Shown in pieces: positions 40,254 to 48,776 of a DNA stretch of 64,000 nucleotides. Position numbers and translations under genes: made by a program. The stretch lies in NCBI RefSeq assembly GCF_900292035.1, contig NZ_OMPO01000004.1, forward strand, positions 1 through 64,000, written 5' to 3'. The notes under the pieces were generated by a model. That model did not search any database. It was not told where the DNA came from and worked only from the letters and a program-made list of their open reading frames with translations. This stretch comes from Blastococcus sp. Marseille-P5729. GTDB taxonomy: Bacteria; Actinomycetota; Actinomycetes; Mycobacteriales; Antricoccaceae. Positions within the stretch are counted from its first letter, which is position 1; every line of letters begins with the position of its first letter.

Positions 40254-42715
40254 TGGCTCAGCGCTACTTCGGCTCCGCCGTCAAGCGCAGCGAGGACCTG
40301 CGGCTGACCACCGGCAACGGCCGCTACACCGACGACATCGGCGCCCGTGAGGCGGTCAAGCCGTACGAGGCAGCGTACGTGCGCTCGCCTCACGCGCACG
40401 CGCGGATCACCGACATCGACATCGACGACGCACTGGACGTCGAGGGCGTCGTGGCGATCTACACCTGGGAGGACCTCGAAGGCCCGGCTGGCGAACCGCT
40501 GCCGGTGCTGATCCCACACCCGTCGCTGCACGCGCCGCGCACCGGCTACGCGCTGGCCAAGGACGAGGTGAACTTCGTAGGCGAAGCCATCGTCATGGTC
40601 GTCGCACTCGACCGCTACATCGCCGAGGACGCGGCAAACCGGATCCGCGTCGACTACGAGTTCCTGCCCCCGGTCGTCGGCGTGACCCGCTCCCGCGAGG
40701 CCGCAGCGACCGTCCACGAGGACATCGATGACAACGTGGCCGCCCACCTCGTGCAGGAGAACGGCGACGTCGACGCCGGCTTCGCGAAGGCCAAGCACAC
40801 CCTCGAGCTGGACCTGACGATCGAGCGATCGGCGTCCATCCCGATGGAGGGCAAGGCGGTCCACGCCAAGTGGGACGACGACGACAAGAGCCTGCGCGTC
40901 TACTCGTCCACGCAGACCTCGACGTCCGTGCGCGCCGCCATCGCCGCCAAGCTGCAGCTGCCGCTGACGAAGGTAGAGGTCATCGCACCCGACGTCGGTG
41001 GCGGGTTCGGCGTCAAGATCGTGCATCCGTGGCCCGAGGAGATCACGGTGCCGATGGCGGCGATGAAGCTTAGCCACCCGGTGAAGTGGACCGAGGATCG
41101 CCGCGAGCACTTCATCGCCTCGTCGCACGAGCGCGAGCAGCAGCACAAGATCAAGGTCGGGTTCGACGACGACGGCCGGATCAACGCGCTGGACGTCGTG
41201 TTCTGGCACGACAATGGCGCCTACACGCCGTACGGTGTCATCTGCCCGATCGTCACCTCGACCCAGCTGCTCGGCCCGTACAAGCCGGAGAACTACCGCG
41301 TCGAGTTCTACTCGGTCTACACCAACACCTGCATCGTCACGCCGTACCGCGGCGCCGGGCGTCCGCAGGGCGTGTTCGCGATGGAGCGGACGATGGACCG
41401 GATCGCCGACTACCTCGGCAAGGACCGCACCGAGGTACGCCAGGCCAACTTCATCCAGCCGGACGAGTTCCCGTTCGATCAGGGCCTGATGTTCCAGGAC
41501 GGGCGGCCACTGATCTACGACTCGGGCGAGTATCCGAAGCAGCTCGAGTCGTTGAAGAAGCAGATCGGCTGGGACGGCATCGACGCACTCCGTGAGGACG
41601 CGCGCTCTCGCGGCAGGCTGCTCGGCGCCGGGATCGCCTGCTACGTCGAGGGAACCGGCCCCGGCCCGTACGAAGGCGCGCACGTCAACGTCCTCAACGA
41701 CGGCACCGTCGAGGTCGCGATCGGCCTCACCACGCAGGGCCAGGGCCACGAGACCGCATTCGCTCAGATCGCGGCCGACACGCTCGGCGTCCCGTTCGAG
41801 AAGGTGCGCGTCACCGCCGGCGATACGCGCCGCTTCGGTTATGCAGTAGGGACTTTCGCATCACGTGCTGCGGTCATGAGTGGGTCGGCGGTGCACCTGG
41901 CGGCCGTCCAGGCGCGCGACAAGGCGCTGCGCGTCGTGTCCGACCTGCTCGAGGTCTCGGCCGAGGACCTGGAGATCGTCGACGGCAACGTGCAGGTGAA
42001 GGGCGATCCGTCGTCCGGCATCACCCTCGCGCACGCCGCCGTCCTGTCGAACCCGCTGCGGTACGCATTCGACGAGGCAGCGAAGGAGGCGACCCAGTTC
42101 GCCAAGCCTGGTGATCCCGACAAGCCGCCGATCGCCGACGACAGCGAGCCCGGCATCGAGGGGACCGACTACTACTCTCCGCCGCGCTCGACCTTCGCCA
42201 GCGGTATGCACGCCGCGTTGGTCGAGATCGACCCGCTCACGTGCGACATCCAGATCGTGAAGTACGCCGTGAACCATGACTGTGGCGAGCTGATCAACCC
42301 GATGATCGTCGAGGGGCAGGTGCAGGGTGGCCTCGCCCAGGGCATCGGCGGCGCGCTCTACGAGATCATGGAGTACGACGAGTCCGGGCAGCTGCTGAAC
42401 GCCTCGTTCATGGACTTCCTGCTCCCGTACGTCACCGAGATCCCGATGGAGTCGCGCGGCGAGCTGACGCTCGAGCACCAGGTGACGCCGTCGCCGCTCA
42501 ACCCGCTCGGCATCAAGGGCGCCGGCGAGGCCGGAGTGATCCCGGTGGCCGCGCTCATCGCCTCCGCAGTCGAGGATGCCGTCGGCTTCCGGATCACCGA
42601 GATGCCGCTCAACCCATCGAAGCTGTTCGATCTCATGCGCGCCCACGACGCGGGCGAGATCGAGGACACCAAGGCCGGTGCCCAGCGCCTGGCCGCGACG
42701 AAAGGTCAGTTATGA
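40253..42715 (+). CDS. molybdenum-binding large subunit, xanthine dehydrogenase/form II CoxL family, 820 aa
   Basis: Catalytic subunit with the molybdopterin-cytosine (or guanine) dinucleotide site. Seen: GSAVKRSEDLRLTTGNGRYTDD at the start, VGGGFGVK near 255, and the C-terminal catalytic glutamate in GIKGAGEAG (about Glu759). The active-site loop reads PYRGAGRP (364-371), the AYRGAGR-like form, not the AYxCSFR of true CO dehydrogenases, which carry the Cu-ligating cysteine. It is therefore an organic-substrate hydroxylase. Uracil or thymine, or another N-heterocycle, is inferred from the neighbours. ATG 40253 overlaps the previous TAA by one base. Confidence 0.9.
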   Translation: MAQRYFGSAVKRSEDLRLTTGNGRYTDDIGAREAVKPYEAAYVRSPHAHARITDIDIDDALDVEGVVAIYTWEDLEGPAGEPLPVLIPHPSLHAPRTGYALAKDEVNFVGEAIVMVVALDRYIAEDAANRIRVDYEFLPPVVGVTRSREAAATVHEDIDDNVAAHLVQENGDVDAGFAKAKHTLELDLTIERSASIPMEGKAVHAKWDDDDKSLRVYSSTQTSTSVRAAIAAKLQLPLTKVEVIAPDVGGGFGVKIVHPWPEEITVPMAAMKLSHPVKWTEDRREHFIASSHEREQQHKIKVGFDDDGRINALDVVFWHDNGAYTPYGVICPIVTSTQLLGPYKPENYRVEFYSVYTNTCIVTPYRGAGRPQGVFAMERTMDRIADYLGKDRTEVRQANFIQPDEFPFDQGLMFQDGRPLIYDSGEYPKQLESLKKQIGWDGIDALREDARSRGRLLGAGIACYVEGTGPGPYEGAHVNVLNDGTVEVAIGLTTQGQGHETAFAQIAADTLGVPFEKVRVTAGDTRRFGYAVGTFASRAAVMSGSAVHLAAVQARDKALRVVSDLLEVSAEDLEIVDGNVQVKGDPSSGITLAHAAVLSNPLRYAFDEAAKEATQFAKPGDPDKPPIADDSEPGIEGTDYYSPPRSTFASGMHAALVEIDPLTCDIQIVKYAVNHDCGELINPMIVEGQVQGGLAQGIGGALYEIMEYDESGQLLNASFMDFLLPYVTEIPMESRGELTLEHQVTPSPLNPLGIKGAGEAGVIPVAALIASAVEDAVGFRITEMPLNPSKLFDLMRAHDAGEIEDTKAGAQRLAATKGQL

Positions 42716-43395
42716 AGGTCTCCGGTTCTGCCGTCCTGAACGCCACCCCCGACAAGGTCTGGGAAGCGATCAACGACCCGAAGGTGCTCGCCGAGGTGAT
42801 CCCGGGCTGCGAGAAGCTTGAGGAGGTCGGCCCGGCGCACTACCGCGGCGTGGTCTCGATGGGCATCGCCTCGATCAAGGGCACCTATCAGGGGGAGATC
42901 AAGCTCGAGGACCTGCGCGAGCCCTCGTCGCTGACCCTGAAGGCCGAGGGTGCCGGCGCCGCCGGGACGATCGGCACGACGGTCGACGTGCAGCTCGCGG
43001 ACAAGGGCGACGGCACCACCGAGATCAGCTACGACGCCGACGCGATCGTCGGCGGGATGGTCGGGGGCGTCGGCCAGCGGGTGCTCACCTCCGTGGCGAA
43101 GAAGACCGCGGGCGCCTTCTTCAAGCAGATCGATGCCGTGCTGACGGGCGAGAAGAAGGTTGGCGCGAAGGAGGCCGCACCCGAGGTAGCCGCCGTGCCG
43201 GCCGGCACGGCCGTGGCCGGTGCTCGGTCCGCAGGTGGATCGGACGCTGCCACCGCGCCGACTCCCGCTGCCGGTGGGCCGCTCGCCGTGCTCGCACCGG
43301 CGTCCGGTGGCGGCTCGTTCGTGCTCGGCGCCGTCTTCGGCGCCCTGTCGATGCTGATCGGCGTCCTCGTGGGCGCCCGCATTGCCAAGCGGTAA
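42712..43395 (+). CDS. CoxG-like SRPBCC-domain protein with C-terminal membrane anchor, 227 aa
   Basis: An N-terminal SRPBCC/CoxG domain (about residues 1-145: VSGSAVLNATPDKVWEAINDP, HYRGVVSMGIASIKGTYQGEI) followed by an Ala/Pro-rich linker and one hydrophobic helix near the end (FVLGAVFGALSMLIGVLVGARIAKR region). CoxG proteins attach molybdenum hydroxylases to the membrane and are linked to electron delivery to quinone. Overlaps the large-subunit gene by ATGA, so it belongs to this enzyme. After its stop there is about 100 nt to the convergent vapC, without a strong hairpin. Confidence 0.85.
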   Translation: MKVSGSAVLNATPDKVWEAINDPKVLAEVIPGCEKLEEVGPAHYRGVVSMGIASIKGTYQGEIKLEDLREPSSLTLKAEGAGAAGTIGTTVDVQLADKGDGTTEISYDADAIVGGMVGGVGQRVLTSVAKKTAGAFFKQIDAVLTGEKKVGAKEAAPEVAAVPAGTAVAGARSAGGSDAATAPTPAAGGPLAVLAPASGGGSFVLGAVFGALSMLIGVLVGARIAKR

Positions 43396-43498
43396 CCGGT
43401 CTAGGACGAGTCGCGAAACTCGCTCGCGGACGAACACTCTCATCGACGAGCGGATGAATCGACCGGTGCGCCACGCTGGGCCGCTTTCGTAACAGAAC

Positions 43499-43924
43499 CT
43501 AGTCGAACGGGTTGAGCCAACGCACCCCTCGGAACCGGGCGAAGTCGCTGTCGGCTGACACGACCTGCGCGCCGTGCTGGAGAGCCAGGGAAGCGAGCTG
43601 CGCATCGGGGACGAGGTTGCCGCTGATGTCGGCGTCGACGACCAGCGCGCGCATGATCGACCAGGTCGCCTTGGTGACGTCGGGCAGCCACGCGGCCGGC
43701 GCTGCGAGCCAGTCATCGACGCAGGCGACAGCGAACGCGGGAGCCAGCGGCGTGGTCATGATCCGGGGGTGAGTGGAGATCCGGAGGAACGCTGAGATGC
43801 TCTGCCAGGGTAGGCCGACCCGGGCGGCCCCGTTGAGGTGTTGCTCGAGGAATCCGCTGGCGCGGTCGTGGTGCCGGCTCGTCTCGTCGACGGCGTAGAG
43901 CAGTACGTTGGCGTCGAGAATCAT
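43499..43924 (-). CDS. vapC: PIN-domain ribonuclease toxin (VapC family), 141 aa
   Basis: A PIN-domain endoribonuclease. The acidic metal-binding residues are visible in ILDANVLLYAVDE at the start (Asp4), in the mid-chain VVDADISGNLVPDAQLASLA, and in VSADSDFARF near the C terminus. Length is usual. The ATG at 43924 overlaps the stop of the upstream antitoxin gene (ATGA), so the pair is co-translated. Typical targets are tRNAs or rRNA, unknown here. Confidence 0.88.
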   Translation of the reverse strand: MILDANVLLYAVDETSRHHDRASGFLEQHLNGAARVGLPWQSISAFLRISTHPRIMTTPLAPAFAVACVDDWLAAPAAWLPDVTKATWSIMRALVVDADISGNLVPDAQLASLALQHGAQVVSADSDFARFRGVRWLNPFD

Positions 43925-44142
43925 GTGTTCTCGAGTAGGTCGAGCACCTCGCCGATGTTCGTGAGGTCGACCTTCGCGTTCAGCCGCGCGGTGCGCTGGG
44001 TGAAGGGCCGCGGTTCTGAAACCCGCGTGAGTCCGCGACGAGCGAGTGCCACGATTGCCTCACTCGTGCCCATGCCTTCCTCGCGGCGAAGTCGCGCTAC
44101 CTCGGCTTCAAGATCCGGGGGAAGGTTCACTGTCGTGCGCAT
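43921..44142 (-). CDS. vapB: ribbon-helix-helix antitoxin (VapB family), 73 aa
   Basis: Short DNA-binding antitoxin partner of the PIN toxin. The N-terminal beta strand and helices read MRTTVNLPPDLEAEVARLR and GMGTSEAIVALARRGL, a typical RHH fold; the C terminus (NIGEVLDLLENT) would wrap the toxin. ATG 44142 was chosen because the strand MRTTVNLP is the standard RHH start; an in-frame ATG at 44160 would add six residues. Two palindromes just upstream are likely its operator. Confidence 0.85.
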   Translation of the reverse strand: MRTTVNLPPDLEAEVARLRREEGMGTSEAIVALARRGLTRVSEPRPFTQRTARLNAKVDLTNIGEVLDLLENT

Positions 44143-44156
44143 ACGCCAAGGATAAT

Positions 44157-44191
44157 GCATCAGTGATGCGCAGGCGGAGCATCGCTGATGC
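44157..44191 (-). promoter_or_regulatory. paired palindromes upstream of vapBC (candidate operator)
   Basis: GCATCAGTGATGC (44157-44169) and GCATCGCTGATGC (44179-44191) are imperfect copies of the same palindrome, with centres 22 bp apart, about two helical turns. They lie immediately upstream of vapB and after the crcB stop, as expected for cooperative binding of a VapBC complex. Confidence 0.6.
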
Positions 44192-44192
44192 G

Positions 44193-44567
44193 TCAGAGAG
44201 TCGCGCCGAGGAGGAGACCGGCCCACGCGAGAGCGACCGCGCCGAGCAGGGTCCCGAAGGCGTTCAGTGCGGCGTGAGCCCGCGGCCCGCCACGCGCGAG
44301 GCGCACGGTCTCGACCGCATGCGTACTGAAGGTGGTGAACCCGCCGAGGAATCCCACTCCGAGGACGGCGTACGCCGTGGCCAGGTCGCGGTCGATTGCC
44401 GCCCCCGCCAGCATCCCGAGCAGCAGCGAACCCGTCAGGTTGATCGCCGCCGTAGCGACCGGGAAGTGCGTGCGCCACCGCGCACGGATGAGCGCGTCCA
44501 CGATGAACCGCCCGGCTGCTCCCGCTCCGCCGGCCACGCTGAGCAGCGTCAACGTCAGTGGGCTCAT
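44193..44567 (-). CDS. crcB: fluoride channel protein CrcB/Fluc, second of a pair, 124 aa
   Basis: Small membrane protein of four helices that exports fluoride. The signature GFLGGFTTFSTHAVE near residue 72 provides the central sodium site and the polar track; NLTGSLLLG near 43 is the conserved Asn motif. ATG 44567 overlaps the stop of the other crcB gene. Two adjacent different crcB genes, common in Gram-positive bacteria, are expected to make a heterodimeric channel. Confidence 0.92.
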   Translation of the reverse strand: MSPLTLTLLSVAGGAGAAGRFIVDALIRARWRTHFPVATAAINLTGSLLLGMLAGAAIDRDLATAYAVLGVGFLGGFTTFSTHAVETVRLARGGPRAHAALNAFGTLLGAVALAWAGLLLGATL

Positions 44568-44935
44568 CCCGGCCCCCGGATCCTTTGCGCGGTGGCGATC
44601 CCGGCCCAGGCGAGAATTGTCCCGGCGGTGAGGGTAAGTGCGACATAGCAAAGAGCAGTGCCGGCCGCGCCCGCCCTCAGCAGGTCGACCGACTCGACCG
44701 CGAGGCTGCTGTACGTCGTGAACCCCCCAAGCAGCCCGGTGCCCACGGTCAGCCGCAGCCTGCGCCGTGCGCCGGAGTCGTCGCCGGCCAACAGCAGCAG
44801 CTCGAGCAGCAGGCCGAGGGCGAACGCGCCGATCAGGTTGACCGCGAGCGTGCCCCACGGCAGGCCCGAGCCGGCCGGCAGCGCCAGTTCGACAAGCGCC
44901 CGCAGCCCGCACCCGCCGGCCCCGCCGGCCCACAC
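44564..44935 (-). CDS. crcB: fluoride channel protein CrcB/Fluc, first of a pair; start uncertain
   Basis: Second member of the fluoride channel pair. Conserved parts: PWGTLAVNLIGAFALG (Asn motif) and GLLGGFTTYSSLAVES. The N terminus is unclear. The frame is open far upstream, but the only standard start close to the first helix is GTG 44935, which begins VWAGGAGGCGLRALVE and lacks a clear ribosome-binding site; the first helix may begin a few residues earlier (RQVGGVWAG). No fluoride riboswitch was recognised in the 198 nt between this gene and smc. Confidence 0.8.
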   Translation of the reverse strand: MWAGGAGGCGLRALVELALPAGSGLPWGTLAVNLIGAFALGLLLELLLLAGDDSGARRRLRLTVGTGLLGGFTTYSSLAVESVDLLRAGAAGTALCYVALTLTAGTILAWAGIATAQRIRGPG

Positions 44936-45133
44936 CCCGCCGACCTGCCGCGCCGTCGGCAGCGCGCCCCGGATCGCCGACGGCGCATCCGGGTCGGAGG
45001 TTGTCCAAGTAGAGACACCGCCGATCCTCCCACCGCAGCACGCGGGGGCGGGCGAGGCGGATGTGCCCGGGATCGGTGTGCCGGGCCGGTATCGTTGAGG
45101 GCTGCCGACGTACACACCCGCGGGAGCTGATCT

Positions 45134-48100
45134 GTGCACCTGAAGAGCCTGACCATCAAGGGCTTCAAGTCCTTCGCGTCGGCGACCACGCTGCGGCTCG
45201 AACCGGGTGTCACCTGCGTCGTCGGGCCGAACGGGTCGGGCAAGTCGAATGTCGTCGACGCGATCGCGTGGGTGCTCGGCGAGCAGGGCGCGAAGGCGCT
45301 GCGCGGTGGCAAGATGGAGGACGTCATCTTCGCCGGCACCGCCGGCCGCGCGCCTCTCGGCCGAGCCGAGGTGACGCTCACAATCGACAACTCCGACAAC
45401 GCCCTGCCGATCGATTACACCGAGGTGTCGGTCACCCGCCGGATGTACCGCAGCGGCGAGAGCGAGTACGAGATCAACGGCGACCGGTGCCGGCTGATCG
45501 ACATCCACGAGCTGATGAGCGACTCGGGCATCGGCCGCGAGATGCACGTGATAGTCGGCCAGGGCCAGCTCGACAGCGTCCTGCAGGCTCGCCCGGAGGA
45601 CCGCCGTGGCTTCATCGAGGAGGCGGCCGGCGTCCTGAAACACCGCAAGCGCAAGGAGAAGGCGCTGCGCAAGCTCGACGCGATGATGGCTAACCTCACC
45701 CGGGTCAGCGACCTCACCGACGAGCTGCGCCGCCAGCTCAAGCCGCTCGGCCGCCAGGCGGACGTCGCCCGCCGCGCGCAGGCGATCCAGGCGGACGTGC
45801 GCGACTCACGGCTGAGGTTGCTCGCCGACGACATCGCCACGCTCAGCTCCACCCTGGAGCGCGAGGTAGCCGACGAGACCGCGCTGCGCCGGCGCCGCGC
45901 CGAGGTCGAGGCCGAGCTCGCCGAGCGCAGTGCCCGGGAGACCGAGCTCGACGAGGCGCTCGCCACCGACGCACCACTGCTAGCGGCGGCCCAGGACGCC
46001 CACTTCCAGCTCTCCGGCATCGCCGAGCGGCTGCGCGGAACCATCCAGCTCGCGGCCGAACGCCATCGCGGGCTCTCTACACCGCTGGAGGATCCGGCCA
46101 GCGCCCGGGACCCCGACGAGCTGGAGCGGCAGGCAGCGACCTTCGCCGACGAGCTTGAGAGAATGAAGCAGGCACTCGACGGCGACCGCCAGGTGCTCGA
46201 GGACATCGGTGAGCAGAAGCGCACCGCCGAGGCCGAGCTGAAGGCCGCGGAGGACCAGCACGTGGCCGCCGTCCGGGCGATCGCGGACCGCCGAGAGGGC
46301 TTGGCCCGGCTCGTCGGTCAGGTCAACACGCTGCGCGCCCGGGCCGGCGGCGCGGACGACGAGATCCAGCGGTTAGGCGCGGCGTTGCGCGATGCCACTG
46401 CCCGCGCCGCGGACGCCGAGGAGAAGCTCACCACGGTGCAGGAGTCGATCGGCGATCTCGACGAGGGCGAGCATGGCCTCGACGAGCGGCACGAGGCCGC
46501 CGAGAGCGCGCACGCAGCGGCAGGAGCGCGGCTGCGAGAGCTGCGCGACGCGTTGCGAGAGGCCGAGCAGGAGGCCAAGAGCTGGGAGGTCCGGCGCGAC
46601 GCCCTGGCGGTCGGGCTGGGGCGCAAGGACGCCACCGCGAGCCTGGTGGACGCCGGCGACCGGCTGCCCGGGCTGCTCGGGTCGTTGTCCACGATGCTCA
46701 CGGTGAAGCCCGGGTCGGAGGCGCCCGTCGCGGCCGCTCTGGGGGCGCTCGCCGAAGCGGCCGTCGTACGGCGCGCGCAGGACGCCGCCGATGCGCTGCG
46801 GATGCTCAAAGACGATGACGCCGGCCAGGCCGCGATGCTGATCAGCGGCCAGGGTGGCGACGACGATCGCGCTTCGTGGCCAGCGCTGCCCGACGACGCC
46901 CGTTGGGCGGTGGACGACGTCGAGGTGGGCTCGGAGCTGGCCGGCGTCGTCCGCGAGGTGCTGCGCAAGGTCGCCATCGTCGGCTCGCTCGACGCGGCGG
47001 CGGAGCTGGCCGAACGGCACCCCGACGTGCAGGCGGTGACCATCGACGGCGACGTCGTGGGTCGTGGTGTGGCCCGCGGAGGTTCGGCGTCCGCCCCGTC
47101 CACGATCGAGGTCAAGGCCGCGGTCGACGAGGCGGAATCCCGACGCCGGGAGGCCGCCGCGGAGGCCGACCGGTTGCGTGCGCAGGTCGAGCAGGCAGCG
47201 GCGAGCGAGCAGCAGGCCGCGCAGCAGGTCGCCGAGGCGCTGGCCGCGTTGCACGAGTCCGACGCGCAGATGAACGCCGTCGCCGAGGAGCTCGCCCAGC
47301 TCGGCTCCGCGGCGCGCAACGCTTCGGCCGAGGCCGACCGGCTCACCCGGCAGCAGCAGGAGGCCGAGGAGAAGGCGAAGCAGGCCCGGGCCTCGCTGGC
47401 CGAGATGGAGGAGCGGCTGCGGCTCGCCGAGGAGGCGCCCGCGGAGGAGGAGCCCTCGACCGACGAGCGAGACCGGCTGATCGTCGTCGTCGGGAACTTG
47501 CGGCAGCAGGAGATCGACGTCCGGCTCGGCGTGCGGACCGCCGAGGAACGAGTACAGGCGCTGACCGGCAGAGTGGCCTCACTGCGCCGGAATGCCGAGA
47601 ACGAGCGCGCCGCCCGGCAACGGCTGGCGCGTCAGCGCGAGCAGCGGGCGCGCGGCGCCCAGGTCGCCAAAGACGTCGAGACGACCGCCGCCAAGGTGCT
47701 CGACCACCTCGCCGTCTCCGTGACGCGCGCCGAGCGCGAACGCGACCAGATCGCCGCCGGACGGGTCGAGCGCGAGGGCGAGCTGAGAGCCGTGCGGGTG
47801 CGGCTCAAGGAGCTCGCCGCGGACCTCGACCGGCTCACGGACAAGGTGCACCGGGACGAGGTGGCGCGCGCCGAGCAGCGGCTGCGCATCGACCAGCTCA
47901 CCGAGCGTGCCTCCGAGGAGTTCGGGGTCAGCGTCGAGGCGCTGCTGGCCGAGTACGGGCCCGACCAGAAGGTGCCGCCGACCGCCGCGATGGTCGCCGA
48001 GGCCGAGCAGAAGGGCGAGCCCGCACCCGAGCCGACGGCCTACGACCGCGACGTCCAGGAGAAGCGCGCCCGGAAGGCGGAGAAGGACCTCGCGCTGCTG

Positions 48101-48703
48101 GGGAAGGTCAACCCGCTGGCGCTGGAGGAGTTCGCGGCGCTGGAGGAGCGGCATCAGTTCCTCTCCGACCAGCTCGAGGATCTCAAGGCCACCCGGCGCG
48201 ATCTGCTGACCGTCGTCGCGGACGTCGACGCCCGCATCCTCGAGGTGTTCTCGTCGGCCTACGAGGACGTCGCGCGCGAGTTCGCGATCGTCTTCAGCAC
48301 ACTGTTCCCGGGCGGTGAGGGACGACTGGTGCTCACCCACCCCGATGACATGCTCACCACCGGCATCGAGGTCGAGGCGCGCCCGCCCGGCAAGAAGATC
48401 AGGCGGCTGTCGCTGCTGTCCGGCGGCGAGCGATCACTGACTGCCGTCGCGCTTCTGGTGGCGATCTTCCGCGCGCGACCGAGCCCGTTCTATGTCATGG
48501 ACGAGGTCGAAGCCGCCCTGGACGACGTCAACCTCGGACGGCTGATCACCCTGTTCGAGCAGCTGCGTGACACCAGCCAGCTGATCATCATCACCCACCA
48601 GAAGCGCACCATGGAGATTGCCGATGCGCTGTACGGCGTAACGATGCGCGGTGATGGCATCACTCAGGTGATCAGCCAGCGAATCCGCGAGCAGGCTTCC
48701 TAG
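45134..48703 (+). CDS. smc: chromosome segregation protein SMC, 1189 aa
   Basis: Condensin ATPase. The N-terminal head has Walker A GPNGSGKSNVVDAIAWVLGE (about residues 32-51). Two long coiled coils rich in Ala, Glu and Arg flank the hinge near residues 505-655 (LPGLLGSLSTML onwards). The C-terminal head has the signature LLSGGERSLTAVALL and Walker B FYVMDEVEAALDD. Full length. Starts at GTG 45134. Followed by a terminator-like hairpin and then ftsY, a common order in actinobacteria; kleisin ScpA/B genes are not here. Confidence 0.97.
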   Translation: MHLKSLTIKGFKSFASATTLRLEPGVTCVVGPNGSGKSNVVDAIAWVLGEQGAKALRGGKMEDVIFAGTAGRAPLGRAEVTLTIDNSDNALPIDYTEVSVTRRMYRSGESEYEINGDRCRLIDIHELMSDSGIGREMHVIVGQGQLDSVLQARPEDRRGFIEEAAGVLKHRKRKEKALRKLDAMMANLTRVSDLTDELRRQLKPLGRQADVARRAQAIQADVRDSRLRLLADDIATLSSTLEREVADETALRRRRAEVEAELAERSARETELDEALATDAPLLAAAQDAHFQLSGIAERLRGTIQLAAERHRGLSTPLEDPASARDPDELERQAATFADELERMKQALDGDRQVLEDIGEQKRTAEAELKAAEDQHVAAVRAIADRREGLARLVGQVNTLRARAGGADDEIQRLGAALRDATARAADAEEKLTTVQESIGDLDEGEHGLDERHEAAESAHAAAGARLRELRDALREAEQEAKSWEVRRDALAVGLGRKDATASLVDAGDRLPGLLGSLSTMLTVKPGSEAPVAAALGALAEAAVVRRAQDAADALRMLKDDDAGQAAMLISGQGGDDDRASWPALPDDARWAVDDVEVGSELAGVVREVLRKVAIVGSLDAAAELAERHPDVQAVTIDGDVVGRGVARGGSASAPSTIEVKAAVDEAESRRREAAAEADRLRAQVEQAAASEQQAAQQVAEALAALHESDAQMNAVAEELAQLGSAARNASAEADRLTRQQQEAEEKAKQARASLAEMEERLRLAEEAPAEEEPSTDERDRLIVVVGNLRQQEIDVRLGVRTAEERVQALTGRVASLRRNAENERAARQRLARQREQRARGAQVAKDVETTAAKVLDHLAVSVTRAERERDQIAAGRVEREGELRAVRVRLKELAADLDRLTDKVHRDEVARAEQRLRIDQLTERASEEFGVSVEALLAEYGPDQKVPPTAAMVAEAEQKGEPAPEPTAYDRDVQEKRARKAEKDLALLGKVNPLALEEFAALEERHQFLSDQLEDLKATRRDLLTVVADVDARILEVFSSAYEDVAREFAIVFSTLFPGGEGRLVLTHPDDMLTTGIEVEARPPGKKIRRLSLLSGGERSLTAVALLVAIFRARPSPFYVMDEVEAALDDVNLGRLITLFEQLRDTSQLIIITHQKRTMEIADALYGVTMRGDGITQVISQRIREQAS

Positions 48704-48730
48704 CCGACCCGTCCGGGTAAGAACCCTCAC

Positions 48731-48757
48731 GGCCGGTCCCGTACCGGCCCGCGTTTT
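48731..48757 (+). terminator. hairpin with T-run between smc and ftsY
   Basis: GGCCGGT (48731-48737) pairs with ACCGGCC (48743-48749) over a CCCGT loop and is followed by CGCGTTTT. This is the most classical intrinsic-terminator shape in the window, although the stem is only seven pairs. Confidence 0.65.
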
Positions 48758-48776
48758 CTCTGGGAGGATGAACGCT

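Noticed and set aside
38818-42715. Carbon monoxide dehydrogenase (coxMSL)
   Set aside because: The active-site loop is PYRGAGR rather than the cysteine-containing form needed for CO oxidation.
44936-45133. Fluoride riboswitch upstream of the crcB pair
   Set aside because: The conserved pseudoknot words were not found on the minus strand in this gap.
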